Below are positions 49,511 through 62,800 of a DNA stretch of 64,000 nt, in pieces. The notes below the pieces were generated by a model, which did not search any database, was not told the DNA's origin, and saw nothing but the letters and a program-made list of their open reading frames with translations. The DNA is from Salvia splendens. Its lineage: Eukaryota; Streptophyta; Magnoliopsida; Lamiales; Lamiaceae. The position numbers and the translations under genes were made by a program. Numbering within the stretch: the stretch's first letter is position 1; every line of letters begins with the position of its first letter. Location: NCBI RefSeq assembly GCF_004379255.2, contig NW_024599222.1:41140-105139 (forward strand), in the 5' to 3' direction.

Positions 49511-51116
49511 AATTTTTGTTCTTTTACTTATTTTAGTCTGTTGTTCTTGTAGATGTATTTGATTAAATAATTTACTTTTTTCCTTTTTGTAGGTACACCG
49601 GGTGCTTTTTTATATTGCAAATGCCAAACCAGGGTTTGGAAGATATCATCCTTTTAAGGGCGTGGTGGATGGAATGCTTTTACTTCATTTACTGTTGGCA
49701 TTATGTTTTGTTTATTTTGTTAGATCTTAATAGGGGGCATTCTTTGGTGAAAATTATGCAGGTCATAGCAATTGCCACAAGTGAAGGATTCAAGAATGAA
49801 GCTAAAAACATGCTAGTTGCATCTGGTAACATTGAACATGCATATGTTCCAACTCAACATCTTATACGTCTAGTGTAGAGGCGAGGAGTACTGCAACTGA
49901 TTTAGTTCTACTTTCCCTGCTTTTGAATCTATGTTCTTTTACATCTACCATCTTTGATTGTTTTGCAGGATGGATAGACAACGACGTGAAGAGGAGTTGA
50001 AAGGTAGGTCTTCCAAAAAGGGTTCTCTGTAATCTATATTGAATCGACTAAACATGTTTTTGGAACTTATCTTACTTTATTTAGGAATGGAAGTTGTCTT
50101 CTTATTTAATGAATGTCCATGGCCATAAAATTGCTTGCTATAACCATGGGATGAAAAATGGTTGATGTTATCTCCTCTAATTGCTTGGCGGGGGTACACA
50201 TCTTTTCATAAGGATGAGGTATATTCCAGAGTTAATTATTTTAGTTAGTGTAGAAACATGCCTGTCCTTGGTCTATGTGATTCTTAGTGTCTAAATTGTC
50301 CTCCCCCCCCATGGCCCGCTTGCTATATAAAAATAGCAAAATCGTTAACATAAATACAAAAATAAAAATACGGAGTGTGGAAGTACTCTGATGTTTTCCT
50401 TTTAGTATGATATGATCTAATATTGTGAACATTACTTCCTTCCCCTTTTCCTTCTCTGTTTTAAATATGCATGCCACAGTTCTTGCCTTCTCAAAGCAGC
50501 CTTACCAGAGTTTCATACGTTTAATGTAATGAAGTGTTCATACTATCAGACTTATCTTCCTTTGATAATGACCTTCTCATCAAACATTAGGGGTAGTTTG
50601 TTGTCCACATATGGGAGATGGAATTAGAATTGTAATAGAAATGATATGGTATGGTCTAATCTTGTAAACATTACCCCCTCCCCCTTTTCCTTCTCCTCTG
50701 CTTTAAATATGCATGCCACAATTCTTAACTTCTCAAAGCAGGTTATCTGAATTTTTATATGTTTGACATATCTTGCTTTGATCATGACCTTCGCATCTTG
50801 CTTTGGAACACCCCATACGGATATTTTGGGATTCAGTTCATTTAATTCAAAATGTTGTGCTTGAACGCTAATAATTCAGTTTCGATATTCATCAGGGCCA
50901 TCGAAATTCCATGGCTTCTTCTCTTCGGATGTTCAGTCCTTTTCGATAAGCGTTTTCGGAGTAACTCTTACCAGCCTCATCGACATGCTTCGTGAGAACC
51001 GGAAGCCAAAAAGGGTGAGTTTTTTTGCAATCTAAATAGTACTTCTAATATCATTGATTTCGTATCTATTTAGCCCTAACCTTGATTGTTCTTGTTTTCG
51101 ATTCGTATAGTTCTGA
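49511..51116 (+). pseudogene. Unrecognised exons downstream of the MOR1-like fragment
   Basis: Several splice-bordered stretches look coding. From about 49594 (after ttgtag): VHRVLFYIANAKPGFGRYHP then FKGVVDG. From 49762 (after atgcag): VIAIATSEGFKNEAKNMLVA then SGNIEHAYVPTQ. 49969-50003: MDRQRREEELK. 50896-51014: GPSKFHGFFSSDVQSFSISV then FGVTLTSLIDMLRENRKPKR. 51111-51116 adds Phe and a stop. The last three segments join in phase (AAAG-GGCCA and AGG-TTC-TGA) with GT/AG borders, so the 3' end of a gene on the plus strand is plausible. I do not recognise the protein. The exons do not follow MOR1 order, and I cannot join the ~49762 segment to the next exon in frame, so I treat the set as a probable pseudogene or partial gene. 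Confidence 0.4.
50400..50790 (+). repeat. ~236-bp imperfect tandem duplication in an intron
   Basis: The segment beginning gatatgatctaatattgtgaac at about 50408 and containing taaatatgcatgccacagttctt recurs about 236 bp later (gtatggtctaatcttgtaaac, taaatatgcatgccacaattctt). It lies between the 50003 donor and the 50896 acceptor. Confidence 0.75.
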
Positions 51117-52960
51117 AGCAGTTGATCATGCTAAGTGATTTTAGGGAGGATTCAATGCTTTTACTGAGTGAACATTAAATAGTGTTGTAAAATAATCTTC
51201 AAGCTTACTGTGATAGTTGTAATGTACCCCATTCTAAAATTTCCAGTTTGCCTTTAGTGTTTAGGATCAGTCAGTAAGTGTTCTGGGTACTTTACTGCTT
51301 TATGAGCTGTTTTAGATGCTTTGAGGAAGCATGCAGATTCAAAAGTTCATCCCTTCCTAGGTTATCAGTTAATGTAATTATTGTGAATTTCAGTCTGACG
51401 TCTGGCCACAGTACTGCAATTATAGGAGCACATTGTAGAGAGAGCACTTAATAAGATTTCAGATAGTTATACTGAATCACTGATCATCATAGTGCCAATA
51501 CTGATCAGTGACACAGTCTTATTCAATCTTTTGCTCTACATATTGAGGTATTTGACATAGTAATACTATTTGCTTGTTAAGTAGTTGAACATGAATATGA
51601 GAAACAAATGTATGTTTCCTAAAAACATGACAATGTTATAATGCTATCTGGATGTCATCATGATAGCACTTTAACGTGATCGCTGCAATTCGGTCCTTTT
51701 GTCTATGTGCTTGTGATAATACTTCTATTCCAAGTTATTTGCGTGAACTCATGATCAATGCAATTGCGTCCTTTTATTTTCAGATTGTAGGCACATTGTC
51801 TAGATTAGCAGTTCCTTCTTTGATCCTCCACTACAACATATACCACCATGTTCTCCAGATGAGAAGAAACCATTCGTTACTCCTAATTACATAAAGAAGC
51901 CAGCACAATACACCTAAACTTCTTAAGGCAAGTAATAGGGTCTTTGTCTACTTTAGTTCACTTGATACTTTTTCTATTTTTCCTTGTTCTGACAGTATTT
52001 TGAGAGCTAATCTACTCACACCCACAATTAGATATGCAGTGGCATTGTGCTGTCAATACAATCTGCCTCGTCAGGTTTGCCAGTCTTCTAGATCAACCTA
52101 AGCAAGTAAATTATCACTTTTAGTTGTGCTACTCTCTCTTTGTGTGCTTATGGAATATATTAACATTGGGATTGCTGTTACGGCTGAGAGAAGAGAAACT
52201 CCTGTAGAGGTGATTGGATGTAGCTGTCTTATACTTTTTGGTCACTGTCACTTGATTTTGGTCCTTATGGTTTTCACATGCTTTTTACTCTGAGGATTTT
52301 TGTTCCTTGTTATGGTTGTATTCTCTGGTTACCTATGTGCTAACTTATAATTCTCTTGATCATTGATATAAAAATGGTAGTATTCTCAAATCAAATGGTC
52401 ATTTGAATTCTGCAAATATCCTGGTTAGGACTGTAAATGTGATTATTTAACCCTGTTCGAACAGGTATTGGATATAGGCCTCCTTACCCTTGGACAATGG
52501 GAATTCTTGGTTTCTTGCTGAGATTTATGCAATGCTGAACATGAAGATGATCCTCAAATTTTAGATTGAGGTAATTCTATATTATTTGGTTGCTTCAGTT
52601 TTCTATTTTTATTCAATGGTACTATTGGAGGTTGATTTTGTAATCACGATAATAGTATGCTACACCTAGCCCTCATTCATACGGAACTTTGACCGGGGAT
52701 GACAAGTGAGTTAGCTTAGGATATTCTGACCAGCTTCCTTATGCTCAAGGCCTTTTACAAGGACAATCAGAATATGCAGTTAGTCAAGTCTCTCCACATC
52801 CATCACACTTGTATTAAATACTTACTAACGATCTATTACTTTTGCAACAAACTTTTGTATTGTCGTAGGTACAACAACTAATAATGAAAACCAAATGGTT
52901 GTCAATAAGAAGCTTTATACTATGGCTTCATTCCAGTTATATGTTTTCTTTTTTTTTCAG
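51117..52960. other. Non-coding stretch, nothing assigned
   Basis: AT-rich sequence after the putative stop at 51116. It could include a 3' untranslated region. One patch at 51784-51907 follows a TTTTCAG and reads DEKKPFVTPNYIKKPAQYT before a stop; it might be a stray exon, but it has no recognised relative. Otherwise there is no open frame above 72 codons, no RNA gene and no element terminus that I can see. Confidence 0.5.
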
Positions 52961-52964
52961 TGCC

Positions 52965-53170
52965 GGTTGCCATGGATAGACAACTGAAGAACTTTTCTTG
53001 TAGATATATTCCTTTCCAATGTGAATTTTTGACTAAAGAAGTTATGCTTTTTTAAATTACAGATTATGCAATGGAGCCTAGATAAACAACTAAAGAAATT
53101 GTCTTGAAGGTATATTTCTTTCCAATGTGAATTGATTACTAAAGAAGTCATGCCTTTTTACATGGCAGGA
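52965..53170 (+). repeat. ~115-bp imperfect tandem duplication
   Basis: The phrase atggatagacaactgaagaa followed by tttccaatgtgaattt and actaaagaagttatgc (52972-53048) recurs as tagataaacaactaaagaaa, tttccaatgtgaattg and actaaagaagtcatgcc (53081-53155). It is the last single-copy-like DNA before the right satellite edge. Confidence 0.75.
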
Positions 53171-53270
53171 CTATAATAGTGTGTAGTGTGTGCAGTACCT
53201 GCATGTGTATTTTATGTATGTGTGCATGTCATTTTTTTGTTTGTGTATGTGGAGCGCGTGTTTATTTTAT

Positions 53271-53392
53271 CAATGTTATCAAATAGCAGATATGGCGGCG
53301 CCATGGCGCTATGGCATGGCGTTCAGTGGTGGAAACGCCATAGCACCATGTCGCTGCCATAACACCGCCATATCCGACATTTGACAACATTG
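53271..53392. mobile_element. hAT-like MITE with 28-bp terminal inverted repeats
   Basis: The first ~28 bases (caatgttatcaaatagcaga then tatggcgg) pair with the last ~28 (ccgccatatccgacatttga then caacattg) as an imperfect inverted repeat. Between them is a run of palindromic GGCGCCATGGCGCTATGGC-type motifs. Plant hAT elements commonly start CAxTGTTGTCAAAT with GCC/GGC subterminal repeats, which suggests this family. I cannot see a clean 8-bp target duplication, perhaps because the flanks are satellite-like. A second patch of the same GGCGG/CCGCC motifs lies at 53563-53622 and may belong to a larger, rearranged element. Confidence 0.65.
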
Positions 53393-53562
53393 CGTGTGTA
53401 TTGTATTTAGGAATGGGGCATTATGCAAGAAACATGGAGGTTAGAGTTGTATTTTATACTTTATTAATTGTTTAAAGTGTTTTAGATGTTATATTTTAAT
53501 TATTTTCTAATTTCTGAATTATATATAAATATATAAGTATTATTTTATTTATTTAATTATTG

Positions 53563-53622
53563 ACCGCCATATCCGCCATATCCCTGTGGCGGTTTTTAGG
53601 CGAACCGCCATAATCCGCCATA
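53563..53622. mobile_element. Second hAT-like subterminal patch
   Basis: ccgccatatccgccatatcc, ggcggtttttagg and cgaaccgccataatccgcc repeat the motif set of the MITE at 53271-53392. It could be the far end of a larger element whose interior is the AT-rich 53393-53562, or an independent fragment. Confidence 0.45.
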
Positions 53623-53890
53623 CGAGAGTAGTGTCTGGATTTCGCGTATATGCGTGTTTGTCGTGCATGTATTTTGTGTAACTATTGCAATGTGTGTATA
53701 TGCATGTATTTTTTTCATTTTGTTATTTTTCATATAATGTGTGTAACGTGTATTTGTTTATAGTGTGTGTAACCTGTATTTGTTTATAGTGTATTATGTG
53801 TACATCGTGCTATGTGCTTTATAGTGTATTGTGTGTACATCGTACTATGTGAAGTGCATGTATTTTATGTGTATGGTATGTATAGTGTAT

Positions 53891-56800
53891 TTATTTCATT
53901 TGTTTTGTGTATAGTGTGTATTTATATTTTGTGCAATGTATGTATTTTTATTAAATGTATTGTGTATTTTGTGTTTAATCTAAGTATTTTAATATTAGTG
54001 TGTGTATTTTTTACTGGGGATGTGTTTAGTGTGTGTTTATGTGTGTGAAGTGTGTCTATGTTTATTTTGTGTTTAATGAATGTAATTTATTTATAATGTG
54101 TGTTTGGATCGGGGATGTGTATAGTGTTTATTTATATTTGGTATAGTCTATGTATTTATGCAATGTATGTATTTTTGTGATGTGTGTTTTTCATGTTTAA
54201 TGTGTGTATTTTATTATTAATGTTTGTATTTTGACCAGGGATGTGTATAGTGTGTCTAATTTATGCAATGTATGTATTTTGAGTAATTTGTATTTTTGCA
54301 ATGTACGAAGTTTGGAGTATGTGGATTGTGTTTACTTTGTGTATTTTATTATTAGTGTGTCTATGTGTATTTTGTGTTTAATGTATGTAATATATTTATA
54401 ATGTGTGTATTTGGATCAAGGATGTGTATAGTGTTTATTTATATTTGGTATAGTTTGTGTATATTATGCAATGTATGTATTTTTATTAAATGTATTGTGT
54501 TCAATGTATGCTATGGAGTGTGTCTGTGTGTGAATTGTGTATTTTGTGTTTAATCTATGTATTTTAATGTTAGTGTTTGTATTTTTGACTGGAGATGTGT
54601 TTAGTGTGTGTTTATGTGTGTGAAGTGTGTCTGTGTGTATTTTGTGTTTAATGTATGTAATTTATTTATAATGTGTGTTTGGATCGGGAATGTGTATAGT
54701 GTTTATTTATATTTGGTACAGTCTATGTATTTATGCAATGTATGTATTTTTGTGATGTGTGTATTTTATTATTAATGTTTGTATTTTGACCAGGGATGTG
54801 TATAGTGTGTCTAATTTATGCAATGTATGTATTTTGAGTAATTTGTATTTTTTCAATGTACGAAGTTTGGAGTATGTGGATTGTGTGTTTACTTTGTGTA
54901 TTTTATTATTAGTGTGTCTATGTGTATTTTGTGTTTAGTGTATGTAATACATTTATAATGTGTGTATTTGGATCGGGGATGTGTATAGTGTTTATTTATA
55001 TTTGGTATAGTTTGTGTATATTATGCAATGTATTTATTTTTATTAAATGTATTGTGTTCAATGTATGCTATGGAGTGTGTCTGTGTGAGAATTGTGTATT
55101 TTGTGTTTAATCTATGTATTTTAATATTAGTGTGTGTATTTTTGACTGGAGATGTGTGTAGTGTGTGTTTATGTGTGTGAAGTGTGTCTATGTGTATTTT
55201 GTGTTTAATGTATGTAATGTGTGTTTGGATCGACGATGTGTATAGTTTTTATTTATATTTGGTATAGTCTATGTATTTATGCAATGTATGTATTTTTGTG
55301 ATGTGTGTATTTTATTATTAATGTTTGTATTTTGACCAGGGATGTGTATAGTGTGTCTATTTTATGCAATGTATGTATTTTGAGTAATTTGTATTTTTGC
55401 AATGTACGAAGTTTGGAGTATGTGGATTGTGTGTTTAATTTGTGTATTTTATTATTAGCGTGTCTATGTGTATTTTGTGTTTAATGTATGTAATATATTT
55501 ATAATGTGTGTATTTGGATCAAGGATGTGTATAGTGATTATTTATATTTGGTATAGTTTATGTATATTATGCAATGTATGTATTTTTATTAAATGTATTG
55601 TGTATTTTGTGTTTAATCTATGTATTTTAATATTAGTGTGTATTTTTTTACTGGAGATGTGTTTAGTGTGTGTTTATGTGTGTGAAGTGTGTCTATGTTT
55701 ATTTTGTGTTTAATGAATGTAATTTATTTATAATGTGTGTTTGGATCGGGGATGTGTATAGTGTTTATTTATATTTGGTATAGTCTATGTATTTATGCAA
55801 TGTATGTATTTTTGTGATGTGTGTTTTTCGTGTTTAATGTGTGTATTTTATTATTAATGTTTGTATTTTGACCAGGGATGTGTATAGTGTGTCTAATTTA
55901 TGCAATGTATGTATTTTGAGTAATTTGTATTTTTGCAATGTACGAAGTTTGGAGTATGTGGATTGTGTTTACTTTGTGTATTTTATTATTAGTGTGTCTA
56001 TGTGTATTTTGTGTTTAATGTATGTAATATATTTATAATGTGTGTATTTGGATCAAGGATGTGTATAGTGTGTTTATTTATATTTGGTATAGTTTGTGTA
56101 TATTATGCAATGTATGTATTTTTATTAAATGTATTGTGTTCAATGTATGCTATGGAGTGTGTCTGTGTGTGAATTGTGTATTTTGTGTTTAATCTATGTA
56201 TTTTAATGTTAGTGTTTGTATTTTTGACTGGAGATGTGTTTAGTGTTGTTTATGTGTGTGAAGTGTGTCTGTGTGTATTTTGTGTTTAATGTATGTAATT
56301 TATTTATAATGTGTGTTTGGATCGGGAATGTGTATAGTGTTTATTTATATTTGGTATAGTCTATGTATTTATGCAATGTATGTATTTTTGTGATGTGTGT
56401 ATTTTATTATTAATGTTTGTATTTTGACCAGGGATGTGTATAGTGTGTCTAATTTATGCAATGTATGTATTTTGAGTAATTTGTATTTTTTCAATGTACG
56501 AAGTTTGGAGTATGTGGATTGTGTGTTTACTTTGTGTATTTTATTATTAGTGTGTCTATGTGTATTTTGTGTTTAGTGTATGTAATATATTTATAATGTG
56601 TGTATTTGGATCGGGGATGTGTATAGTGTTTATTTATATTTGGCATAGTTTGTGTATATTATGCAATGTATTTATTTTTATTAAATGTATTGTGTTCAAT
56701 GTATGCTATGGAGTGTGTCTGTTTGAGAATTGTGTATTTTGTGTTTAATCTATGTATTTTAATATTAGTGTGTGTATTTTTGACTGGAGATGTGTGTAGT

Positions 56801-59800
56801 GTGTGTTTATGTGTGTGAAGTGTGTCTATGTGTATTTTGTGTTTAATGAATGTAATTTATTTATAATGTGTGTTTGGATCGGGGATGTGTATAGTGTTTA
56901 TTTATATTTGGTATAGTCTATGTATTTATGCAATGTATGTATTTTTGTGATGTGTGTTTTTCGTGTTTAATGTGTGTATTTTATTATTAATGTTTGTATT
57001 TTGACCAGGGATGTGTATAGTGTGTCTAATTTATGCAATGTATGTATTTTGAGTAATTTGTATTTTTGCAATGTACGAAGTTTGGAGTATGTGGATTGTG
57101 TTTACTTTGTGTATTTTATTATTAGTGTGTCTATGTGTATTTTGTGTTTAATGTATGTAATATATTTATAATGTGTGTATTTGGATCAAGGATGTGTATA
57201 GTGTTTATTTATATTTGGTATAGTTTGTGTATATTATGCAATGTATGTATTTTTATTAAATGTATTGTGTTCAATGTATGCTATGGAGTGTGTCTGTGTG
57301 TGAATTGTGTATTTTGTGTTTAATCTATGTATTTTAATGTTAGTGTTTGTATTTTTGACTGGAGATGTGTTTAGTGTTGTTTATGTGTGTGAAGTGTGTC
57401 TGTGTGTATTTTGTGTTTAATGTATGTAATTTATTTATAATGTGTGTTTGGATCGGGAATGTGTATAGTGTTTATTTATATTTGGTATAGTCTATGTATT
57501 TATGCAATGTATGTATTTTTGTGATGTGTGTATTTTGACCAGGGATGTGTATAGTGTGTCTATTTTATGCAATGTATGTATTTTGAGTAATTTGTATTTT
57601 TTCAATGTACGAAGTTTGGAGTATGTGGATTGTGTGTTTACTTTGTGTATTTTATTATTAGTGTGTCTATGTGTATTTTGTGTTTAGTGTATGTAATATA
57701 TTTATAATGTGTGTATTTGGATCGGGGATGTGTATAATGTTTATTTATATTTGGTATAGTTTGTGTATATTATGCAATGTATTTATTTTTATTAAATGTA
57801 TTGAGTTCAATGTATGCTATGGAGTGGTCTGTGTGAGAATTGTGTATTTTGTGTTTAATCTATGTATTTTAATATTAGTGTGTGTATTTTTGACTGGAGA
57901 TGTGTGTAGTGTGTGTTTATGTGTGTGAAGTGTGTCTATGTGTATTTTGTGTTTAATGTATGTAATGTGTGTTTGGATCGAGGATGTGTATAGTTTTTAT
58001 TTATATTTGGTATAGTCTATGTATTTATGCAATGTATGTATTTTTGTGATGTGTGTATTTTGACCAGGGATGTGTATAGTGTGTCTATTTTATGCAATGT
58101 ATGTATTTTGAGTAATTTGTATTTTTGCAATGTACGAAGTTTGGAGTATGTGGATTGTGTGTTTAATTTGTGTATTTTATTATTAGTGTGTCTATGTGTA
58201 TTTTGTGTTTAATGTATGTAATATATTTATAATGTGTGTATTTAGATCAAGGATGTGTATAGTGATTATTTATATTTGGTATAGTTTATGTATATTATGC
58301 AATGTATGTATTTTTATTAAATGTATTGTGTATTTTGTGTTTAATCTATGTATTTTAATATTAGTGTGTGTATTTTTTTACTGGAGATGTGTTTAGTGTG
58401 TGTTTATGTGTGTGAAGTGTGTCTATGTGTATTTTGTGTTTAATGTATGTAATATATTTATAATGTGTGTATTTGGATCAAGGATGTGTATAGTGATTAT
58501 TTATATTTGGTATAGTTTATGTATATTATGCAATGTATGTATTTTTATTAAATGTATTGTGTATTTTGTGTTTAATCTATGTATTTTAATATTAGTGTGT
58601 GTATTTTTTTAATGGAGATGTGTTTAGTGTGTGTTTATGTGTGTGAAGTGTGTCTATGTTTATTTTGTGTTTAATGAATGTAATTTATTTATAATGTGTG
58701 TTTGGATCGGGGATGTGTATAGTGTTTATTTATATTTGGTATAGTCTATGTATTTATGCAATGTATGTATTTTTGTGATGTGTGTTTTTCGTGTTTAATG
58801 TGTGTATTTTATTATTAATGTTTGTATTTTGACCAGGGATGTGTATAGTGTGTCTAATTTATGCAATGTATGTATTTTGAGTAATTTGTATTTTTGCAAT
58901 GTACGAAGTTTGGAGTATGTGGATTGTGTTTACTTTGTGTATTTTATTATTAGTGTGTCTATGTGTATTTTGTGTTTAATGTATGTAATATATTTATAAT
59001 GTGTGTATTTGGATCAAGGATGTGTATAGTGTGTTTATTTATATTTGGTATAGTTTGTGTATATTATGCAATGTATGTATTTTTATTAAATGTATTGTGT
59101 TCAATGTATGCTATGGAGTGTGTCTGTGTGTGAATTGTGTATTTTGTGTTTAATCTATGTATTTTAATGTTAGTGTTTGTATTTTTGACTGGAGATGTGT
59201 TTAGTGTTGTTTATGTGTGTGAAGTGTGTCTGTGTGTATTTTGTGTTTAATGTATGTAATTTATTTATAATGTGTGTTTGGATCGGGAATGTGTATAGTG
59301 TTTATTTATATTTGGTATAGTCTATGTATTTATGCAATGTATATATTTTTGTGATGTGTGTATTTTATTATTAATGTTTGTATTTTGACCAGGGATGTGT
59401 ATAGTGTGTCTAATTTATGCAATGTATGTATTTTGAGTAATTTGTATTTTTTCAATGTACGAAGTTTGGAGTATGTGGATTGTGTGTTTACTTTGTGTAT
59501 TTTATTATTAGTGTGTCTATGTGTATTTTGTGTTTAGTGTATGTAATATATTTATAATGTGTGTATTTGGATCGGGGATGTGTATAGTGTTTATTTATAT
59601 TTGGCATAGTTTGTGTATATTATGCAATGTATTTATTTTTATTAAATGTATTGTGTTCAATGTATGCTATGGAGTGTGTCTGTGTGAGAATTGTGTATTT
59701 TGTGTTTAATCTATGTATTTTAATATTAGTGTGTGTATTTTTGACTGGAGATGTGTGTAGTGTGTGTTTATGTGTGTGAAGTGTGTCTATGTGTATTTTG

Positions 59801-62800
59801 TGTTTAATGAATGTAATTTATTTATAATGTGTGTTTGGATCGGGGATGTGTATAGTGTTTATTTATATTTGGTATAGTCTATGTATTTATGCAATGTATG
59901 TATTTTTGTGATGTGTGTTTTTCGTGTTTAATGTGTGTATTTTATTATTAATGTTTGTATTTTGACCAGGGATGTGTATAGTGTGTCTAATTTATGCAAT
60001 GTATGTATTTTGAGTAATTTGTATTTTTGCAATGTACGAAGTTTGGAGTATGTGGATTGTGTTTACTTTGTGTATTTTATTATTAGTGTGTCTATGTGTA
60101 TTTTGTGTTTAGTGTATGTAATATATTTATAATGTGTGTATTTGGATCGGGGATGTGTATAATGTTTATTTATATTTGGTATAGTTTGTGTATATTATGC
60201 AATGTATTTATTTTTATTAAATGTATTGAGTTCAATGTATGCTATGGAGTGGTCTGTGTGAGAATTGTGTATTTTGTGTTTAATCTATGTATTTTAATAT
60301 TAGTGTGTGTATTTTTGACTGGAGATGTGTGTAGTGTGTGTTTATGTGTGTGAAGTGTGTCTATGTGTATTTTGTGTTTAATGTATGTAATGTGTGTTTG
60401 GATCGAGGATGTGTATAGTTTTTATTTATATTTGGTATAGTCTATGTATTTATGCAATGTATGTATTTTTGTGATGTGTGTATTTTGACCAGGGATGTGT
60501 ATAGTGTGTCTATTTTATGCAATGTATGTATTTTGAGTAATTTGTATTTTTGCAATGTACGAAGTTTGGAGTATGTGGATTGTGTGTTTAATTTGTGTAT
60601 TTTATTATTAGTGTGTCTATGTGTATTTTGTGTTTAATGTATGTAATATATTTATAATGTGTGTATTTAGATCAAGGATGTGTATAGTGATTATTTATAT
60701 TTGGTATAGTTTATGTATATTATGCAATGTATGTATTTTTATTAAATGTATTGTGTATTTTGTGTTTAATCTATGTATTTTAATATTAGTGTGTGTATTT
60801 TTTTACTGGAGATGTGTTTAGTGTGTGTTTATGTGTGTGAAGTGTGTCTATGTGTATTTTGTGTTTAATGTATGTAATATATTTATAATGTGTGTATTTG
60901 GATCAAGGATGTGTATAGTGATTATTTATATTTGGTATAGTTTATGTATATTATGCAATGTATGTATTTTTATTAAATGTATTGTGTATTTTGTGTTTAA
61001 TCTATGTATTTTAATATTAGTGTGTGTATTTTTTTAATGGAGATGTGTTTAGTGTGTGTTTATGTGTGTGAAGTGTGTCTATGTTTATTTTGTGTTTAAT
61101 GAATGTAATTTATTTATAATGTGTGTTTGGATCGGGGATGTGTATAGTGTTTATTTATATTTGGTATAGTCTATGTATTTATGCAATGTATGTATTTTTG
61201 TGATGTGTGTTTTTCGTGTTTAATGTGTGTATTTTATTATTAATGTTTGTATTTTGACCAGGGATGTGTATAGTGTGTCTAATTTATGCAATGTATGTAT
61301 TTTGAGTAATTTGTATTTTTGCAATGTACGAAGTTTGGAGTATGTGGATTGTGTTTACTTTGTGTATTTTATTATTAGTGTGTCTATGTGTATTTTGTGT
61401 TTAATGTATGTAATATATTTATAATGTGTGTATTTGGATCAAGGATGTGTATAGTGTGTTTATTTATATTTGGTATAGTTTGTGTATATTATGCAATGTA
61501 TGTATTTTTATTAAATGTATTGTGTTCAATGTATGCTATGGAGTGTGTCTGTGTGTGAATTGTGTATTTTGTGTTTAATCTATGTATTTTAATGTTAGTG
61601 TTTGTATTTTTGACTGGAGATGTGTTTAGTGTTGTTTATGTGTGTGAAGTGTGTCTGTGTGTATTTTGTGTTTAATGTATGTAATTTATTTATAATGTGT
61701 GTTTGGATCGGGAATGTGTATAGTGTTTATTTATATTTGGTATAGTCTATGTATTTATGCAATGTATATATTTTTGTGATGTGTGTATTTTATTATTAAT
61801 GTTTGTATTTTGACCAGGGATGTGTATAGTGTGTCTAATTTATGCAATGTATGTATTTTGAGTAATTTGTATTTTTTCAATGTACGAAGTTTGGAGTATG
61901 TGGATTGTGTGTTTACTTTGTGTATTTTATTATTAGTGTGTCTATGTGTATTTTGTGTTTAGTGTATGTAATATATTTATAATGTGTGTATTTGGATCGG
62001 GGATGTGTATAGTGTTTATTTATATTTGGCATAGTTTGTGTATATTATGCAATGTATTTATTTTTATTAAATGTATTGTGTTCAATGTATGCTATGGAGT
62101 GTGTCTGTGTGAGAATTGTGTATTTTGTGTTTAATCTATGTATTTTAATATTAGTGTGTGTATTTTTGACTGGAGATGTGTGTAGTGTGTGTTTATGTGT
62201 GTGAAGTGTGTCTATGTGTATTTTGTGTTTAATGAATGTAATTTATTTATAATGTGTGTTTGGATCGGGGATGTGTATAGTGTTTATTTATATTTGGTAT
62301 AGTCTATGTATTTATGCAATGTATGTATTTTTGTGATGTGTGTTTTTCGTGTTTAATGTGTGTATTTTATTATTAATGTTTGTATTTTGACCAGGGATGT
62401 GTATAGTGTGTCTAATTTATGCAATGTATGTATTTTGAGTAATTTGTATTTTTGCAATGTACGAAGTTTGGAGTATGTGGATTGTGTTTACTTTGTGTAT
62501 TTTATTATTAGTGTGTCTATGTGTATTTTGTGTTTAGTGTATGTAATATATTTATAATGTGTGTATTTGGATCGGGGATGTGTATAATGTTTATTTATAT
62601 TTGGTATAGTTTGTGTATATTATGCAATGTATTTATTTTTATTAAATGTATTGAGTTCAATGTATGCTATGGAGTGGTCTGTGTGAGAATTGTGTATTTT
62701 GTGTTTAATCTATGTATTTTAATATTAGTGTGTGTATTTTTGACTGGAGATGTGTGTAGTGTGTGTTTATGTGTGTGAAGTGTGTCTATGTGTATTTTGT

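Larger units (their letters stand above)
53175..53890 (+). repeat. Degenerate edge of the right T/G satellite
   Basis: T/G-rich irregular sequence (tgtgtgtaacctgtatttg and tatagtgtattgtgtgtaca repeated twice each around 53745-53845) is interrupted by the hAT-like element. It has satellite composition but not the canonical unit, as expected at an array edge where exchange no longer homogenises copies. Confidence 0.7.
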
